64,000 nucleotides of DNA from Pseudomonas saliphila. Lineage in GTDB: Bacteria > Pseudomonadota > Gammaproteobacteria > Pseudomonadales > Pseudomonadaceae. A program made the position numbers and the translations under genes. Position 1 is the stretch's first letter. Each line of letters starts with the position of its first letter. Shown here piece after piece: positions 46,110 to 55,409 of this stretch. Below the pieces are notes generated by a model. The model saw only the letters and a program-made list of their open reading frames with translations. It searched no databases and had not been told where the DNA came from. The DNA lies in NCBI RefSeq assembly GCF_008638345.1, contig NZ_VTVA01000014.1:1-64000 (forward strand), written 5' to 3'.

Positions 46110-47336
46110 ATGAAGAAGGATCCAACCAAGGGTTTTATTGCGCTGCTCGGCTGGGCACCCAACGCCGTTGAAGCCGCAGCCACCTTTGATCGTCGCTATG
46201 TAGTGGTCGCGCCCGAATGGGCTGAGGATTACTGCAAGGAACACGACATCCCCTATGTGGCCTGGAACTTCGAGCGGCTCAATGACCGTTCAATGGAGAT
46301 AGCTGAGACACTTAAAGATATGGGCGTTGACGTATCCATCCCATTGTTCGAAGAAACCGTGGAATGGGCCGGAGCTATCAACTCTGTTCTGTTGGACAAC
46401 CCCCGCCTGTTCGGCCAGTCGATGCTGATGCGTGACAAGTCCCTGATGAAGCGCCGTGCGCAGCTCGGTGGCATTCGCGTTGGCATTTTCGAGGAAGCCC
46501 ACGATCGCAGCGATGTGATCCGCTTTCTCAAGCGCGTCAACCAGACACTGCTCAAGCTCGATGGTGATCCGAACGACCCGATTCACGTCAAGGCTTTCGA
46601 CAAGGCAGGTTGCCTCGGTCACCGGGTCATCCGCACACCGGATGACGTGGATGCAATCCCCGACGAGGAGTTTCCATCCTTGATGGAGTCTCACCTGGAT
46701 GGCTGGGAATTCGCGGTCGAGGCCTGGGTTCACAATGGCAAGATACGCTTCCTGAATATTTCCGAGTATGTACGTCTGGGCTATTCGGTACACGTTCCTG
46801 CGTCACCCAAGCTTGAGGAATATCGTCCGCAGATCGTCAAGCAGATCGAGAAGTTGATCAAGACCTTCGACATCGAGTTCGGGATGATTCACCCCGAGTA
46901 TTTCGTGACCAGCGATGGCGAGATGTATTTTGGTGAAGTGGCCTACCGTCCACCAGGCTTCAAGGTATTCGAGCTCCTTGAGCGCGTTTATAAGGGTTTC
47001 AATGCCTACCACGCCAGCATGCTGGTATTCGATCCGAAATCCACCGAAGAGGAAGTTGAAGCCTACTTTCCCAAGGAAATCGAAGATGCTGATGGTTACG
47101 CGGGTTGCTTCGGTGTGTATCCGCGCCGTCGCGTGGTCAGCAAGCTCGAGATTCCGGCTGAAACCGAGGACCACCCCTATTTCGAGTCCCACGAGCTAAC
47201 CACACCGCTTGAGGAGATGGTAACCAAGCGCACCGCATTTGGGACGCATTGGGGCCTGATTTATTTCAAGGGTGACAACGCCGAAGAGATGCACAAGTTG
47301 CTCGCGCGTCAGGAAGAGCTGGACTTCTACGTATAG
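46110..47336 (+). CDS. ATP-grasp ligase divergent from the stressosome operon
   Basis: 408 residues. An N-terminal Rossmann-like region (FIALLGWAPNAVEAAATFDRRYVVVAPEW) precedes a normal-order ATP-grasp fold: KSLMK (about 112), lysine in HVKAFDKAG, then WEFAVEAWVHNGKIRFLNI and the metal-binding end GEMYFGEVAYRPPGF. The family ligates a carboxylate to an amine or thiol via an acyl-phosphate; the biotin carboxylase and D-Ala ligase relatives are distant. The ATG at 46110 has AAGGGG seven bases before it. The frame is open to 45999 without start signals. It is 59 bp upstream of an uncharacterised protein, with which it probably works. No substrate can be named. Confidence 0.78.
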   Translation: MKKDPTKGFIALLGWAPNAVEAAATFDRRYVVVAPEWAEDYCKEHDIPYVAWNFERLNDRSMEIAETLKDMGVDVSIPLFEETVEWAGAINSVLLDNPRLFGQSMLMRDKSLMKRRAQLGGIRVGIFEEAHDRSDVIRFLKRVNQTLLKLDGDPNDPIHVKAFDKAGCLGHRVIRTPDDVDAIPDEEFPSLMESHLDGWEFAVEAWVHNGKIRFLNISEYVRLGYSVHVPASPKLEEYRPQIVKQIEKLIKTFDIEFGMIHPEYFVTSDGEMYFGEVAYRPPGFKVFELLERVYKGFNAYHASMLVFDPKSTEEEVEAYFPKEIEDADGYAGCFGVYPRRRVVSKLEIPAETEDHPYFESHELTTPLEEMVTKRTAFGTHWGLIYFKGDNAEEMHKLLARQEELDFYV

Positions 47337-47395
47337 CGCTCAGCGCATCCGGTCCCTATCATGGGCGGCAATGAGAATGAGTAGGGAGTGTGTGC

Positions 47396-49417
47396 GTGGT
47401 TGAGCAGAATACGCAAAATCCGCCAGATGACGGCAAGCTTACGTTGTTGTTGTCCCGGTTTGACGAAGCCATTGAGCTGCTGGACCGCGCCCCGGAATTT
47501 GCCAAACCAGGCAAACTGGGCCGGGTGTTCGATACCGCGCGGCGGGTAATGATGGTGCCGGGTGGCTGTGCGCAGCTTGAATCGCGCGCGGCCATGCTGG
47601 AGTCCGCAGGGATTTTTGCCGGGTCTGACTGGGCCAGCCCGGAGACACTGGTGCCGGCCCTCACCCCCCTGACGCTCTCGAGCGCCGACCCCCATACCCT
47701 GGTGATTGAAGCGCTCAGCGAGCTCAGGCTGCTGGCGGTGGCGCGCGGTGACTTCGTTCATCCGGTCGTGTCTGCCGAACATGCACACCACTTCCTGACG
47801 CAGGTACTGGCAAGCAACCTTGCCCTGCTGTTCTCTCCCTTGAGTGAAGCCGAGCGTGAAACCCAGGGTAGTCTCGCCGAGTTGCCACGTAACCTGCTGC
47901 AGCACCTGGCCGAATCTATTGGCTACCAGCACGTTATCGACCAGTTGATTGGTGAGATCTGGCGCATCCTGCAACAACGGCCCATCCAGGTTGATCCGGT
48001 CAAACGGATGATTACCCAGATTGCACTGTGCCAGGCCAATCCCGACATTGATCTGGGGAACAGCGGCCAAGGCGCCGACCGTCTGGTCAGCAGTCTGTTC
48101 GGTCCTACGCATGCATGTCGAGAAGACCCGGGTATTGAAATATACCAGGAGCGTCTCGATTACATGGATCACGCCGCACTGCAAAGCGAAGCGACCGGTT
48201 TTGCCCGGGCCATGCACGACACCGGCCTGGCCTCGGCTTATCACGCCGTTTTGATGCGCCATCTGTACAACCAGGCGGAGCACCTGCTGGCCGAAGCCAT
48301 GGGGTTATCGGCAACCGGTAGAGACTGTTTGCTGTGTTATCGCGAGCTGGTCCTGGCACTGATCGACAAGGGTGTACATCCAGGCACCCCGCAGGCGATC
48401 TACGGCCTGGCCTTGATGCTCGAGCGCGGCATTCTGTTTCAATTGCCGGTGGCCCCCGCCATGTGGCGGCAACTGGGTTTACCGCTATCGGACTGGTCGC
48501 GGGAGCGGCTGGCCATGGCGTTCGGCACCGCCGTACCTGCTGAGGCACTTTTGCTGGAGGGCGTCCTGTGCATGCTGGGCCAGCCACTCGGCGTAGGTCA
48601 GGGCAACAACCCCACCTGCCAGTCTGCACGGGCACTGTCGATGTGGGCCTACAACGACCCCGATTACCTCCTGCAAATGGTGACCTGGGCGGCACGCGAT
48701 GACGAGATCATCATGCACTTCGAAGGCCAGCCAATTTCGTCACAGGAGAGCCTGAGCGGCGTGGCGACCACGTTGCCAATCGACCTGGATGCGGTTTCAC
48801 TGCTGGTAGTGCCGCATCTGGACCGTATTTACGCCGAAATGGGCCGGCGCTGTATTGGCCGGGAGGGCGACCCCCATCGCTGGGTCAATCCCGAGTTCCA
48901 TGGCTGGTGGGCGGGTCGCGGCTTCCGCTTGAATGTTGATGTCCCGACGGGCAATCTCGTTGATCTGGATGACTTTATCCGGCATTTCTATGCGGCTTAT
49001 CACCCTTATCACAATGGCAATCAGCCGCTGATCCATCCTCAACCGGCGGGCATCGCTGTTACCGACAGCGCTGCGCGCTTCATCGGCTGGCACGCAATCA
49101 CTATCTTGCGGGTCAGTCTGGATCAGACCGACGAGATGCGTCTGTATTTCTACAACCCGAACAATGACAGTGGGCAGAACTGGGGCGACGGTGTGGAAGT
49201 CAGTACTGCAGGCCAGGGTGAACGTTTCGGAGAAGCGTCACTGCCCTTCGCACAGTTTCTGTCCAGGCTGTACATTTTTCACTACGACCCGCTCGAGCAC
49301 GGCGAACCCGCATCGGTCACCCGCAAGGAGCTGGATGAAGTCATCGGCTATATCCAGCGCAGCTGGGGCGCCGGACGCATGCCAGATGGCCCCCTGGAGC
49401 CTCCTATCGCTGAATGA
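47396..49417 (+). CDS. Uncharacterised protein with a probable papain/C39-like C-terminal domain
   Basis: 673 residues, not recognised. There is no signal peptide. Residues 1-390 are mostly helical. In the C-terminal part, Cys408 sits in GQGNNPTCQSARAL (a Gln followed by a helix-starting Cys). His566 is in GWHAITILRV and Asn587 in LYFYNPNNDSG, 21 residues later. That order and the strand pattern around His and Asn are those of papain-like and C39-type thiol peptidases or amidases. The role is inferred from motifs only. GTG start at 47396 with GGGAG seven bases upstream; a GTG at 47390 is too near it. It is probably co-transcribed with the ATP-grasp gene. Confidence 0.6.
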   Translation: MVEQNTQNPPDDGKLTLLLSRFDEAIELLDRAPEFAKPGKLGRVFDTARRVMMVPGGCAQLESRAAMLESAGIFAGSDWASPETLVPALTPLTLSSADPHTLVIEALSELRLLAVARGDFVHPVVSAEHAHHFLTQVLASNLALLFSPLSEAERETQGSLAELPRNLLQHLAESIGYQHVIDQLIGEIWRILQQRPIQVDPVKRMITQIALCQANPDIDLGNSGQGADRLVSSLFGPTHACREDPGIEIYQERLDYMDHAALQSEATGFARAMHDTGLASAYHAVLMRHLYNQAEHLLAEAMGLSATGRDCLLCYRELVLALIDKGVHPGTPQAIYGLALMLERGILFQLPVAPAMWRQLGLPLSDWSRERLAMAFGTAVPAEALLLEGVLCMLGQPLGVGQGNNPTCQSARALSMWAYNDPDYLLQMVTWAARDDEIIMHFEGQPISSQESLSGVATTLPIDLDAVSLLVVPHLDRIYAEMGRRCIGREGDPHRWVNPEFHGWWAGRGFRLNVDVPTGNLVDLDDFIRHFYAAYHPYHNGNQPLIHPQPAGIAVTDSAARFIGWHAITILRVSLDQTDEMRLYFYNPNNDSGQNWGDGVEVSTAGQGERFGEASLPFAQFLSRLYIFHYDPLEHGEPASVTRKELDEVIGYIQRSWGAGRMPDGPLEPPIAE

Positions 49418-49454
49418 TTGGTGCCCGGCGCCCCTGACTCTACCGGCACCCAGG

Positions 49455-49476
49455 AAAACGCCGCTCCCTCGCGGCG
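49455..49476 (-). terminator. Terminator of the first EamA gene
   Basis: CGCCGC (49459-49464) and GCGGCG (49471-49476) form a 6-bp stem with a 6-base loop. On the minus strand it is followed by TTTT, 39 bases after the stop codon of the leftward transporter gene. It lies between convergent genes. Confidence 0.5.
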
Positions 49477-49514
49477 AACATGCCCAGGTCAGGGAACGAT
49501 AACCTACACGCTTA

Positions 49515-50408
49515 TCAGCGCGCCCGATCAGGCCTCAATCGGGGGGCCATGAGCGCTATCGCAACGCCACTCAGCACCACCCCGGATGTGATGATGAGCC
49601 GCATGGACATGGGCTCGCTCAGCAGCAAAACGCCGCCGAGCGCGGCAAGAATGGGCACGCTGAGCTGGAGCGTTGCCGCCTGCTGAGCGCTGATCTGCTT
49701 CACTACGCCATACCAGACGGCATAGCCTGCGCCCGAGGCCAGCACGCCCGACCCCAGGGCGTATAACGAACCCTCCAAGCTAGTATATAGCTGCCCAACG
49801 ACACTTAGAATCAGGCCCATGAAAAGTACCAGCGGCCAGCTGCGGATGAAATTACCGGCGGTATCTGCCAGCGGATTGACAGAACCTCTGCCAATCAGTG
49901 AGTAGGCACCCCACGCGACGCCAGAAACAATCATCACCAGGGCACTGACCAATGGCGGGGCTTGCGCACCGGGCAGCAATAAAGCGACCAGGCCGGCGAA
50001 AGCCATCAGCATGCCCAGCAGCACCTGGGCCTGAAAGCGCTCACCCTGTACCCAGGCAAATGCAAACATCGCGATCTGCACAGACCCGAACAGAATCAGC
50101 GCGCCGACACCTGCTCCCAGCTGAATGTAGGCAATGGAAAACAGGTAGGCGTATACGAACAGCGATATGCCGCCTTTCCAGCTCCCCCCGAGCGGTCGCG
50201 CAGGCCTGCGCAGCTTGATCAACAGCAGCAGGAACAGTCCCCCGCTGACCAGTCGGATAGTCGTAAAGGTACCGGGGTCAACGTCCCCGTTCATCAGCGC
50301 CAATCGGCAAAAAATCGAGTTCGCGGCGAACGCCACAACACTGAACATCGCAGGCCAGACCCAGTGCTTCCTATTACATCGAGCCAACAGGCTGGTTCCA
50401 TTTCTCAT
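49515..50408 (-). CDS. EamA/DMT-family transporter
   Basis: 297 residues with ten hydrophobic helices in two EamA halves (SIFCRLALMNGDVDPGTFTTIRL; second half from about 155, GVAWGAYSLIGRG). Such inner-membrane carriers export metabolites or amino acids; the substrate is unknown. Parts of this gene are found again in a shortened, dead copy at 53.1 kb. It is a single gene ending at a likely terminator. Confidence 0.88.
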   Translation of the reverse strand: MRNGTSLLARCNRKHWVWPAMFSVVAFAANSIFCRLALMNGDVDPGTFTTIRLVSGGLFLLLLIKLRRPARPLGGSWKGGISLFVYAYLFSIAYIQLGAGVGALILFGSVQIAMFAFAWVQGERFQAQVLLGMLMAFAGLVALLLPGAQAPPLVSALVMIVSGVAWGAYSLIGRGSVNPLADTAGNFIRSWPLVLFMGLILSVVGQLYTSLEGSLYALGSGVLASGAGYAVWYGVVKQISAQQAATLQLSVPILAALGGVLLLSEPMSMRLIITSGVVLSGVAIALMAPRLRPDRAR

Positions 50409-50528
50409 TGCGATGTAGTGCTCCAGATAGAAATCGGCCTATGCACTAGCGTGCCGAATTGCCATCAATCTTCGAGCAAAGAGAGGCATACCGCAACGCT
50501 CGCGTACGTCTCCAAGCATTCATCCCGC

Positions 50529-50766
50529 TCACCGCCGAACCCATACCTCGACCCGCCCATTGCGCTGCGCTCCGGTTGCCCCGCCCGTTGAGCCGACAGG
50601 CATGTAATGCCCATATCCGGTATGCCCCAGCACTACAGTGCCCCGTTCGCGCAGTGCTTTGCTGACGGACAGCGCACGCAGTTCGGAAATCATCTGTGCG
50701 CGGAGCTCGTCGTTTCTGCTTGGCAATAGCTGTGGCGCCTGAATGCACGCCTCGGCCAGTGGGACC
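50529..50766 (-). pseudogene. Chimeric gene relic: glycerate kinase C-terminal piece joined to OmpA-domain tail
   Basis: Reading leftward from about 50766, the frame encodes LAEACIQAPQLLPSR, close to LAEACSQAPELLRER near the end of the glycerate kinase at 51.9 kb; the DNA is also similar there. It then runs directly into DELRAQMISELRALSVSKAL and GYGHYMPVGSTGGATGAQRN-GRVEVWVRR, the end of an OmpA-type peptidoglycan-binding domain. No start or complete domain is present. It looks like the product of a deletion that joined two genes. Confidence 0.65.
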
Positions 50767-50789
50767 GGGATGTGCGGACGCGCATCACT

Positions 50790-51734
50790 TCACACACGAT
50801 CGCTCGAGTTACACCTTTCGCTCGCTCCCCCTTCGGCAGACCCTGCGTGATAGCGCGTATCAGCCAGCTCGTGATTGGTAGCGCGAAGATGAATACGCCG
50901 CTGTTGCAAACCGATCATCAAAAGCGGCACCACGATCATCGCGCTGCCGGCCAGGAACCACATATCTGGTACTTCAGCGAAGAATACCCAGCCAATGATC
51001 ACCGCCCAGATCAGCCCGGTGTACTCCGCGCTGGTGACCTGATTGGCATCCACATGTTTGTAAGCCATCAGGACGCACACGTTATAGGCAAGGATGAATA
51101 TTGAAGATCCCACCGCGCTGACGAATACCGCATTGCTCCATGCAGCGCCTTCCCACAGCGCCAGGGCCAGGCATAGCGGAATGATCATCAAGTAGTTGAG
51201 AAAGAGCTTGTGCGCCGTGGACTGCTCGCGGGGCAACTTGCGAACCAGCACTGCGTTAATCGCCAGCGCAGCAGCCGATCCCAGAGCGCCTAATGCCGCC
51301 CAACTGAAGTCGACAGGGCGCAATATCACCAGGATGCCGGCGAACCCAAAGATAACGGCAGCAAGGCTGAGCTTGGTCAAACGCTCGCCAAAGAAGAGCA
51401 CCGACAAAACCATCACCAGGATCGGCGCGACATAAAACACCGCATTAGCAGTAGCCAGTGGCAAAGCGATGAGCGCATACACCATGCAAATGATACCGAC
51501 CAGGTGCACATGCGCTCGGATGAAATGCAGCCGCGCTCCTTCAAACGCTTTGCTGGTATCGATGTGGCGCCAGAATGGCAACAGCACCAATAGCGTAATC
51601 ACGCAGCGCAAGAACGCATATTGAAATACGGGTGCGCCCGCCTCGAGAAACTTGATGAACACATCGGAGATCAGTGCCAGGGCATTGCCGATGACCAACA
51701 ACGCAATAGCGCTGTTAACTGTTTTTCCTGCCAT
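50790..51734 (-). CDS. EamA/DMT-family transporter
   Basis: 314 residues, ten hydrophobic helices, two EamA halves (FLRCVITLLVLLPFW; second half VDANQVTSAEYTGLIWAVIIGW). The ATG at 51734 has GAGGG five bases upstream; the frame continues to 51821 without support. The last ~20 residues (AGSAEGGASERCNSSDRV) look unlike the family and may be sequence gained when the original stop was lost. It is distinct from the first EamA protein. It lies downstream of the glycerate kinase on the same strand. Confidence 0.86.
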   Translation of the reverse strand: MAGKTVNSAIALLVIGNALALISDVFIKFLEAGAPVFQYAFLRCVITLLVLLPFWRHIDTSKAFEGARLHFIRAHVHLVGIICMVYALIALPLATANAVFYVAPILVMVLSVLFFGERLTKLSLAAVIFGFAGILVILRPVDFSWAALGALGSAAALAINAVLVRKLPREQSTAHKLFLNYLMIIPLCLALALWEGAAWSNAVFVSAVGSSIFILAYNVCVLMAYKHVDANQVTSAEYTGLIWAVIIGWVFFAEVPDMWFLAGSAMIVVPLLMIGLQQRRIHLRATNHELADTRYHAGSAEGGASERCNSSDRV

Positions 51735-51849
51735 ATCGCCCTCTGGGAACCTCGTAAAACCTGCAAAGAGTCTAAGGTTTGCCGGATAGCGAGAGAACTG
51801 ATATTTAACTGAGCGTCGCAAGCATCAGGTGCTCAGCGTTGAGGACGCC

Positions 51850-52998
51850 CTACTCCGCCTTGAGCCGGCCGGCCAGCCTCAACAGCCGCGCCACATCCCG
51901 CGCCCGCTCGCGCAACAACTCCGGCGCCTGACTGCACGCCTCCGCCAGCGTCATGGGGCCTGGCGTGATCGCAAAGGCCGCATCAATACCCTGTGCGTAC
52001 AGCTCCGCATAGTCGTTTCCTAGTGTTCCGGCCAGCACTATCACCGGCACATTTGCCTGACGGGCCAAGCGCGCTACGCCAAGTGGCGTCTTGCCTCGCA
52101 GGGTTTGCGCGTCGAAACGGCCCTCCCCTGTGATCACCAGATCCGCACTTTTCATATGGGACGCTAACTGGGTTACTTCTGCCACCATCTCGACCCCGGG
52201 ACGAAATGTGGCATGCAGGAATGCGCGAGCCGCGAATCCGAGGCCGCCGGCAGCGCCACTGCCTGCCAGGCCACGATGACATTCACCAAGCGTTGCGTTG
52301 CAACAATCGGCAAACCGACTTAACGCCTCGTCCAGCGCTACCGTCTGCTGCGCCGTGGCGCCCTTCTGCCGGCCAAAGGTAAAGGATGCGCCGTGGGGGC
52401 CACATAAAGGGTTGTCGACATCAGCCGCCAGCTCGAAATGCACTGTACTTAAACGCGGGTCCATGCCATCGAGATTGATCGATGCCAGCGCCGCTAACGC
52501 AAGCCCCCCGGGCGGCAACGGGCGCTGCTGCGAGTCAAGAAACCGCACGCCGAGCGCTTCCAGCATGCCAGCGCCCGCATCGTTGGTCGCACTGCCGCCC
52601 ACAGCCAGCATGATTGAGCGCGCACCGGCATCCAGCGCCGCGAGGATCAGCTCACCTGTACCTCTCGACGTGCTGATGCGCGCATCGCGCAGATCGACAG
52701 GTACCAGCTGCAGCCCACTCGCCTCGGCCATTTCAATGACGGCCGTACGGGACGCCGGCAACCAGGCCCAGCGGGCCTCGACCTTGCCGCCCAGCGGGCC
52801 GGTTACCTGCGCAGTACGCAGCTCCCCGGACACGGCAGACAGAATGGCCTCGATAGTCCCTTCACCGCCGTCAGCCATCGGGCATTTGATTAACTCTGCA
52901 TCAGGGAAAACGTCTCTAAAACCTAGCTCAATAGCTTTGGCGACGTCGGGCGCGCTCAGGCTGTCCTTGAATGAATCAGGGGCGATGATAATTTTCAT
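51850..52998 (-). CDS. Glycerate kinase (GarK/GlxK family)
   Basis: 382 residues, full length for the GckA-unrelated GarK-type fold. Family blocks: IIIAPDSFKDSLSAPDVAKAIE at the start, CPMADGGEGTIEAI, EMAEASGLQLV, STSRGTGELI, GGSATNDAGAGMLEALG, GAAGGLGFAARAF and GEGRFDAQTLRGKTP. It phosphorylates glycerate with ATP, feeding glyoxylate or glucarate breakdown into glycolysis. A fragment of a second copy survives at 50.7 kb. It is the first gene of a possible two-gene unit with the EamA transporter. Confidence 0.93.
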   Translation of the reverse strand: MKIIIAPDSFKDSLSAPDVAKAIELGFRDVFPDAELIKCPMADGGEGTIEAILSAVSGELRTAQVTGPLGGKVEARWAWLPASRTAVIEMAEASGLQLVPVDLRDARISTSRGTGELILAALDAGARSIMLAVGGSATNDAGAGMLEALGVRFLDSQQRPLPPGGLALAALASINLDGMDPRLSTVHFELAADVDNPLCGPHGASFTFGRQKGATAQQTVALDEALSRFADCCNATLGECHRGLAGSGAAGGLGFAARAFLHATFRPGVEMVAEVTQLASHMKSADLVITGEGRFDAQTLRGKTPLGVARLARQANVPVIVLAGTLGNDYAELYAQGIDAAFAITPGPMTLAEACSQAPELLRERARDVARLLRLAGRLKAE

Positions 52999-53073
52999 GA
53001 TGCTTCGATACCTCGGAGAATAGCGAGCACGCTAAAACCGCACTCATCTGGCCAGGACCCAACGCGACCTGAT

Positions 53074-53185
53074 TCCTCAGCGCGCCCGACCAGGCCTCAA
53101 TCTGGGGGGCATGAACGTTATCGCAACGCCACATCAGAAGCAGCAGGAACAGCCCCCGGCTGACCAGTCGAATGGTCGCCTCCAA
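53074..53185 (-). pseudogene. Internally deleted copy of the EamA transporter gene
   Basis: 53077-53132 matches 49515-49570 (the 3' end of the first EamA gene) with few differences. 53133-53178 then matches 50218-50263 (its 5' part). The roughly 650 bp between them in the intact gene are missing. The translated relic reads TIRLVSRGLFLLLL against TIRLVSGGLFLLLL in the intact protein. Strand is the same as the parent gene. Confidence 0.8.
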
Positions 53186-53423
53186 ATAGATGATCTTTTG
53201 TTCCGACCTAGGTACCGCCGTGCCGAATTGCCCGAACCGAACGGCGTACGTCAGTCCTTGAGTAACGAGAAGATTACCGCAACTTAGGTCTGACGCAGCG
53301 GAATGTCTTAACTCAGCGTTCGTTAGACCACCCGATAAACCCAGTTAACACCCAGATCGGACTGACCCTCTTCGCAAGCTGGGGTAGACTCTGGCTTTTG
53401 CTGCAAACATCAGGAGCAGTCGC
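53186..53423. other. Intergenic region upstream of the restriction-modification operon
   Basis: 238 bp between the dead EamA copy and hsdM. It contains GTGCCGAATTGCC, also present just upstream of the intact EamA gene (50451-50463), which shows that the duplication extended beyond the coding part. The hsd promoter must lie here; I could not place it. Confidence 0.4.
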
Positions 53424-55409
53424 TTGAATACGGAAAATCATTCGCAAACCGCCGCCTTCCTCTGGTCCGTTGCGGACCTGCTGCGGGGCGACTTCAAGCA
53501 GTCACAGTACGGCAGAATCATCCTGCCCTTTACCCTGTTGCGGCGCATGGAATGTGTATTGGAGCCAACCAAACAAGCAGTTCTGGCGGAAGCCAAGGCT
53601 CAGGTTGGGCGCCCTGATCTGGTGCGCGAACAGATGCTGCTGCGCGCCGCCGGTGGGTTGCAGTTCTTCAATGCCTCTCCCCTGTCCCTTGGCACCCTGT
53701 CTGACACTCAGACGGCCGATGACCTGATGAGCTATGTGCAATCTTTCAGCAAGGATGCGCGGGAAATCTTCGAGCACTTTCACTTTGAGGACTACGTTCA
53801 GCAGCTGGCTTCGGCTGACCTGCTGTATCAGGTCGTGCAGCGCTTTGCGGCCACTGATCTGAGCCCTTCGCGCATCAGCAACTTCGGCATGGGGATCATC
53901 TTCGAAGAACTGATCCGCAAGTTCGCCGAAAGCTCGAATGAAACCGCCGGAGAACACTTCACCCCCCGCGACATCGTCCACCTCACCACCTCGCTGGTGA
54001 TTACCGGGCAGGACGACAAGCTCAAACCCAACAGCATCTTGACCATCTATGACCCGACTGCTGGCACGGGCGGTTTCCTGTCCGAGGGCGACGAATACAT
54101 TCAGTCCATCAGCGACAAGGTAACGGTCTCGGTCTTCGGCCAGGAGCTGAACCCCGAGTCCTACGCCATCTGCAAGGCAGACATGCTGATCAAGGGCCAG
54201 ACGGTCGGCAACATCAAGCTCGGCAACACCCTGTCGGATGATCAACTGACTGGCCGGGAAAACCACTTCGACTTCATGCTCAGCAATCCGCCCTTTGGCG
54301 TCGAGTGGAAGAAGGTGCAGAAGCAGATCACCGACGAATACAGCCAGAAAGGCTTTAACGGCCGCTTCGGCCCGGGCCTGCCGAGAGTGTCCGATGGCTC
54401 GCTGCTGTTTCTGCTGCACCTGGTTAGCAAGATGCGCGAGCCACGCGACGGAGGCTCACGCATTGGCATCATTCTCAACGGATCGCCGCTGTTCACTGGC
54501 GGTGCCGGATCTGGCGAGTCGGAGATTCGTCGCTACCTGCTGCAGAATGATCTGGTTGAAGCCATCATCGCCCTGCCGACGGACATGTTCTACAACACCG
54601 GCATCGCCACCTATGTGTGGATTCTTTCCAACCACAAGGTCGACGCGCGCAAGGGCAAGGTGCAGTTGATCGACGGCAGCCAACATTCTGCCAAGATGCG
54701 CAAATCCCTTGGCAGCAAGCGCCAGTACATCACGGAAGAGCAGATCGACGAGCTGGTGCGCCTATATGGCCGCTTCGAGCAAACGCCGCAGAGCAAGATC
54801 TTCCCCATCGACACCTTCGGCTACCGCCGTATCACCGTCGAGCGCCCGTTGCGCCTGAACTTCCAGACCAGTGCCGAGCGCATCGAAAAGGTACTGCAGG
54901 AAAAGCCCATTCAGAAGCTCGAACCCGCCGCCCAGGAACGTCTGGTCGGCGCCTTACAGGCCATGGATGCCAGCGTACTGCACCGCAACCGGGAGCAGTT
55001 CAGCAAGCTTCTGAAGAAGACCCTGAACAATCACGACGTATTCTCCTCCGCAGCCGAGCTCAAGGCGCTGCTCAATGCCTTGAGTGAGCGCGATCCCGAG
55101 GCCGACATCTGCATGGCCAAGGGCAAGCCCGAGGCCGACACCGGCCTGCGCGACAATGAGAACGTGCCGCTGGGCGAATCGATATATGACTACTTCGAGC
55201 GTGAAGTAAAACCCCACGTCCCGGATGCCTGGATCGACGAGAGCAAGACCGATGCACAGGATGGTGAGGTCGGCATTGTCGGCTTCGAGATTCCCTTCAA
55301 CCGGCACTTCTATGTCTTCAAGCCACCGCGCCCGCTGGACGAAATTGACCGCGACCTGAAAGCCTGCACCGACCGCATCAAGCAGATGATCGAGGGGTTG
55401 TCGGCATGA
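53424..55409 (+). CDS. hsdM: Type I restriction-modification methyltransferase subunit HsdM
   Basis: 661 residues from a TTG start with AGGAG eight bases before it. The N-terminal HsdM helical domain (about 5-140) is followed by the N6-adenine methyltransferase domain: SAM-binding [10 protein letters not shown] (from Asp210) and catalytic NPPF (Asn288). It continues to about residue 470, with a long C-terminal extension rich in charged helices. It methylates adenine in the site chosen by HsdS, protecting host DNA. The stop overlaps the next gene by four bases. Confidence 0.95.
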   Translation: MNTENHSQTAAFLWSVADLLRGDFKQSQYGRIILPFTLLRRMECVLEPTKQAVLAEAKAQVGRPDLVREQMLLRAAGGLQFFNASPLSLGTLSDTQTADDLMSYVQSFSKDAREIFEHFHFEDYVQQLASADLLYQVVQRFAATDLSPSRISNFGMGIIFEELIRKFAESSNETAGEHFTPRDIVHLTTSLVITGQDDKLKPNSILTIYDPTAGTGGFLSEGDEYIQSISDKVTVSVFGQELNPESYAICKADMLIKGQTVGNIKLGNTLSDDQLTGRENHFDFMLSNPPFGVEWKKVQKQITDEYSQKGFNGRFGPGLPRVSDGSLLFLLHLVSKMREPRDGGSRIGIILNGSPLFTGGAGSGESEIRRYLLQNDLVEAIIALPTDMFYNTGIATYVWILSNHKVDARKGKVQLIDGSQHSAKMRKSLGSKRQYITEEQIDELVRLYGRFEQTPQSKIFPIDTFGYRRITVERPLRLNFQTSAERIEKVLQEKPIQKLEPAAQERLVGALQAMDASVLHRNREQFSKLLKKTLNNHDVFSSAAELKALLNALSERDPEADICMAKGKPEADTGLRDNENVPLGESIYDYFEREVKPHVPDAWIDESKTDAQDGEVGIVGFEIPFNRHFYVFKPPRPLDEIDRDLKACTDRIKQMIEGLSA

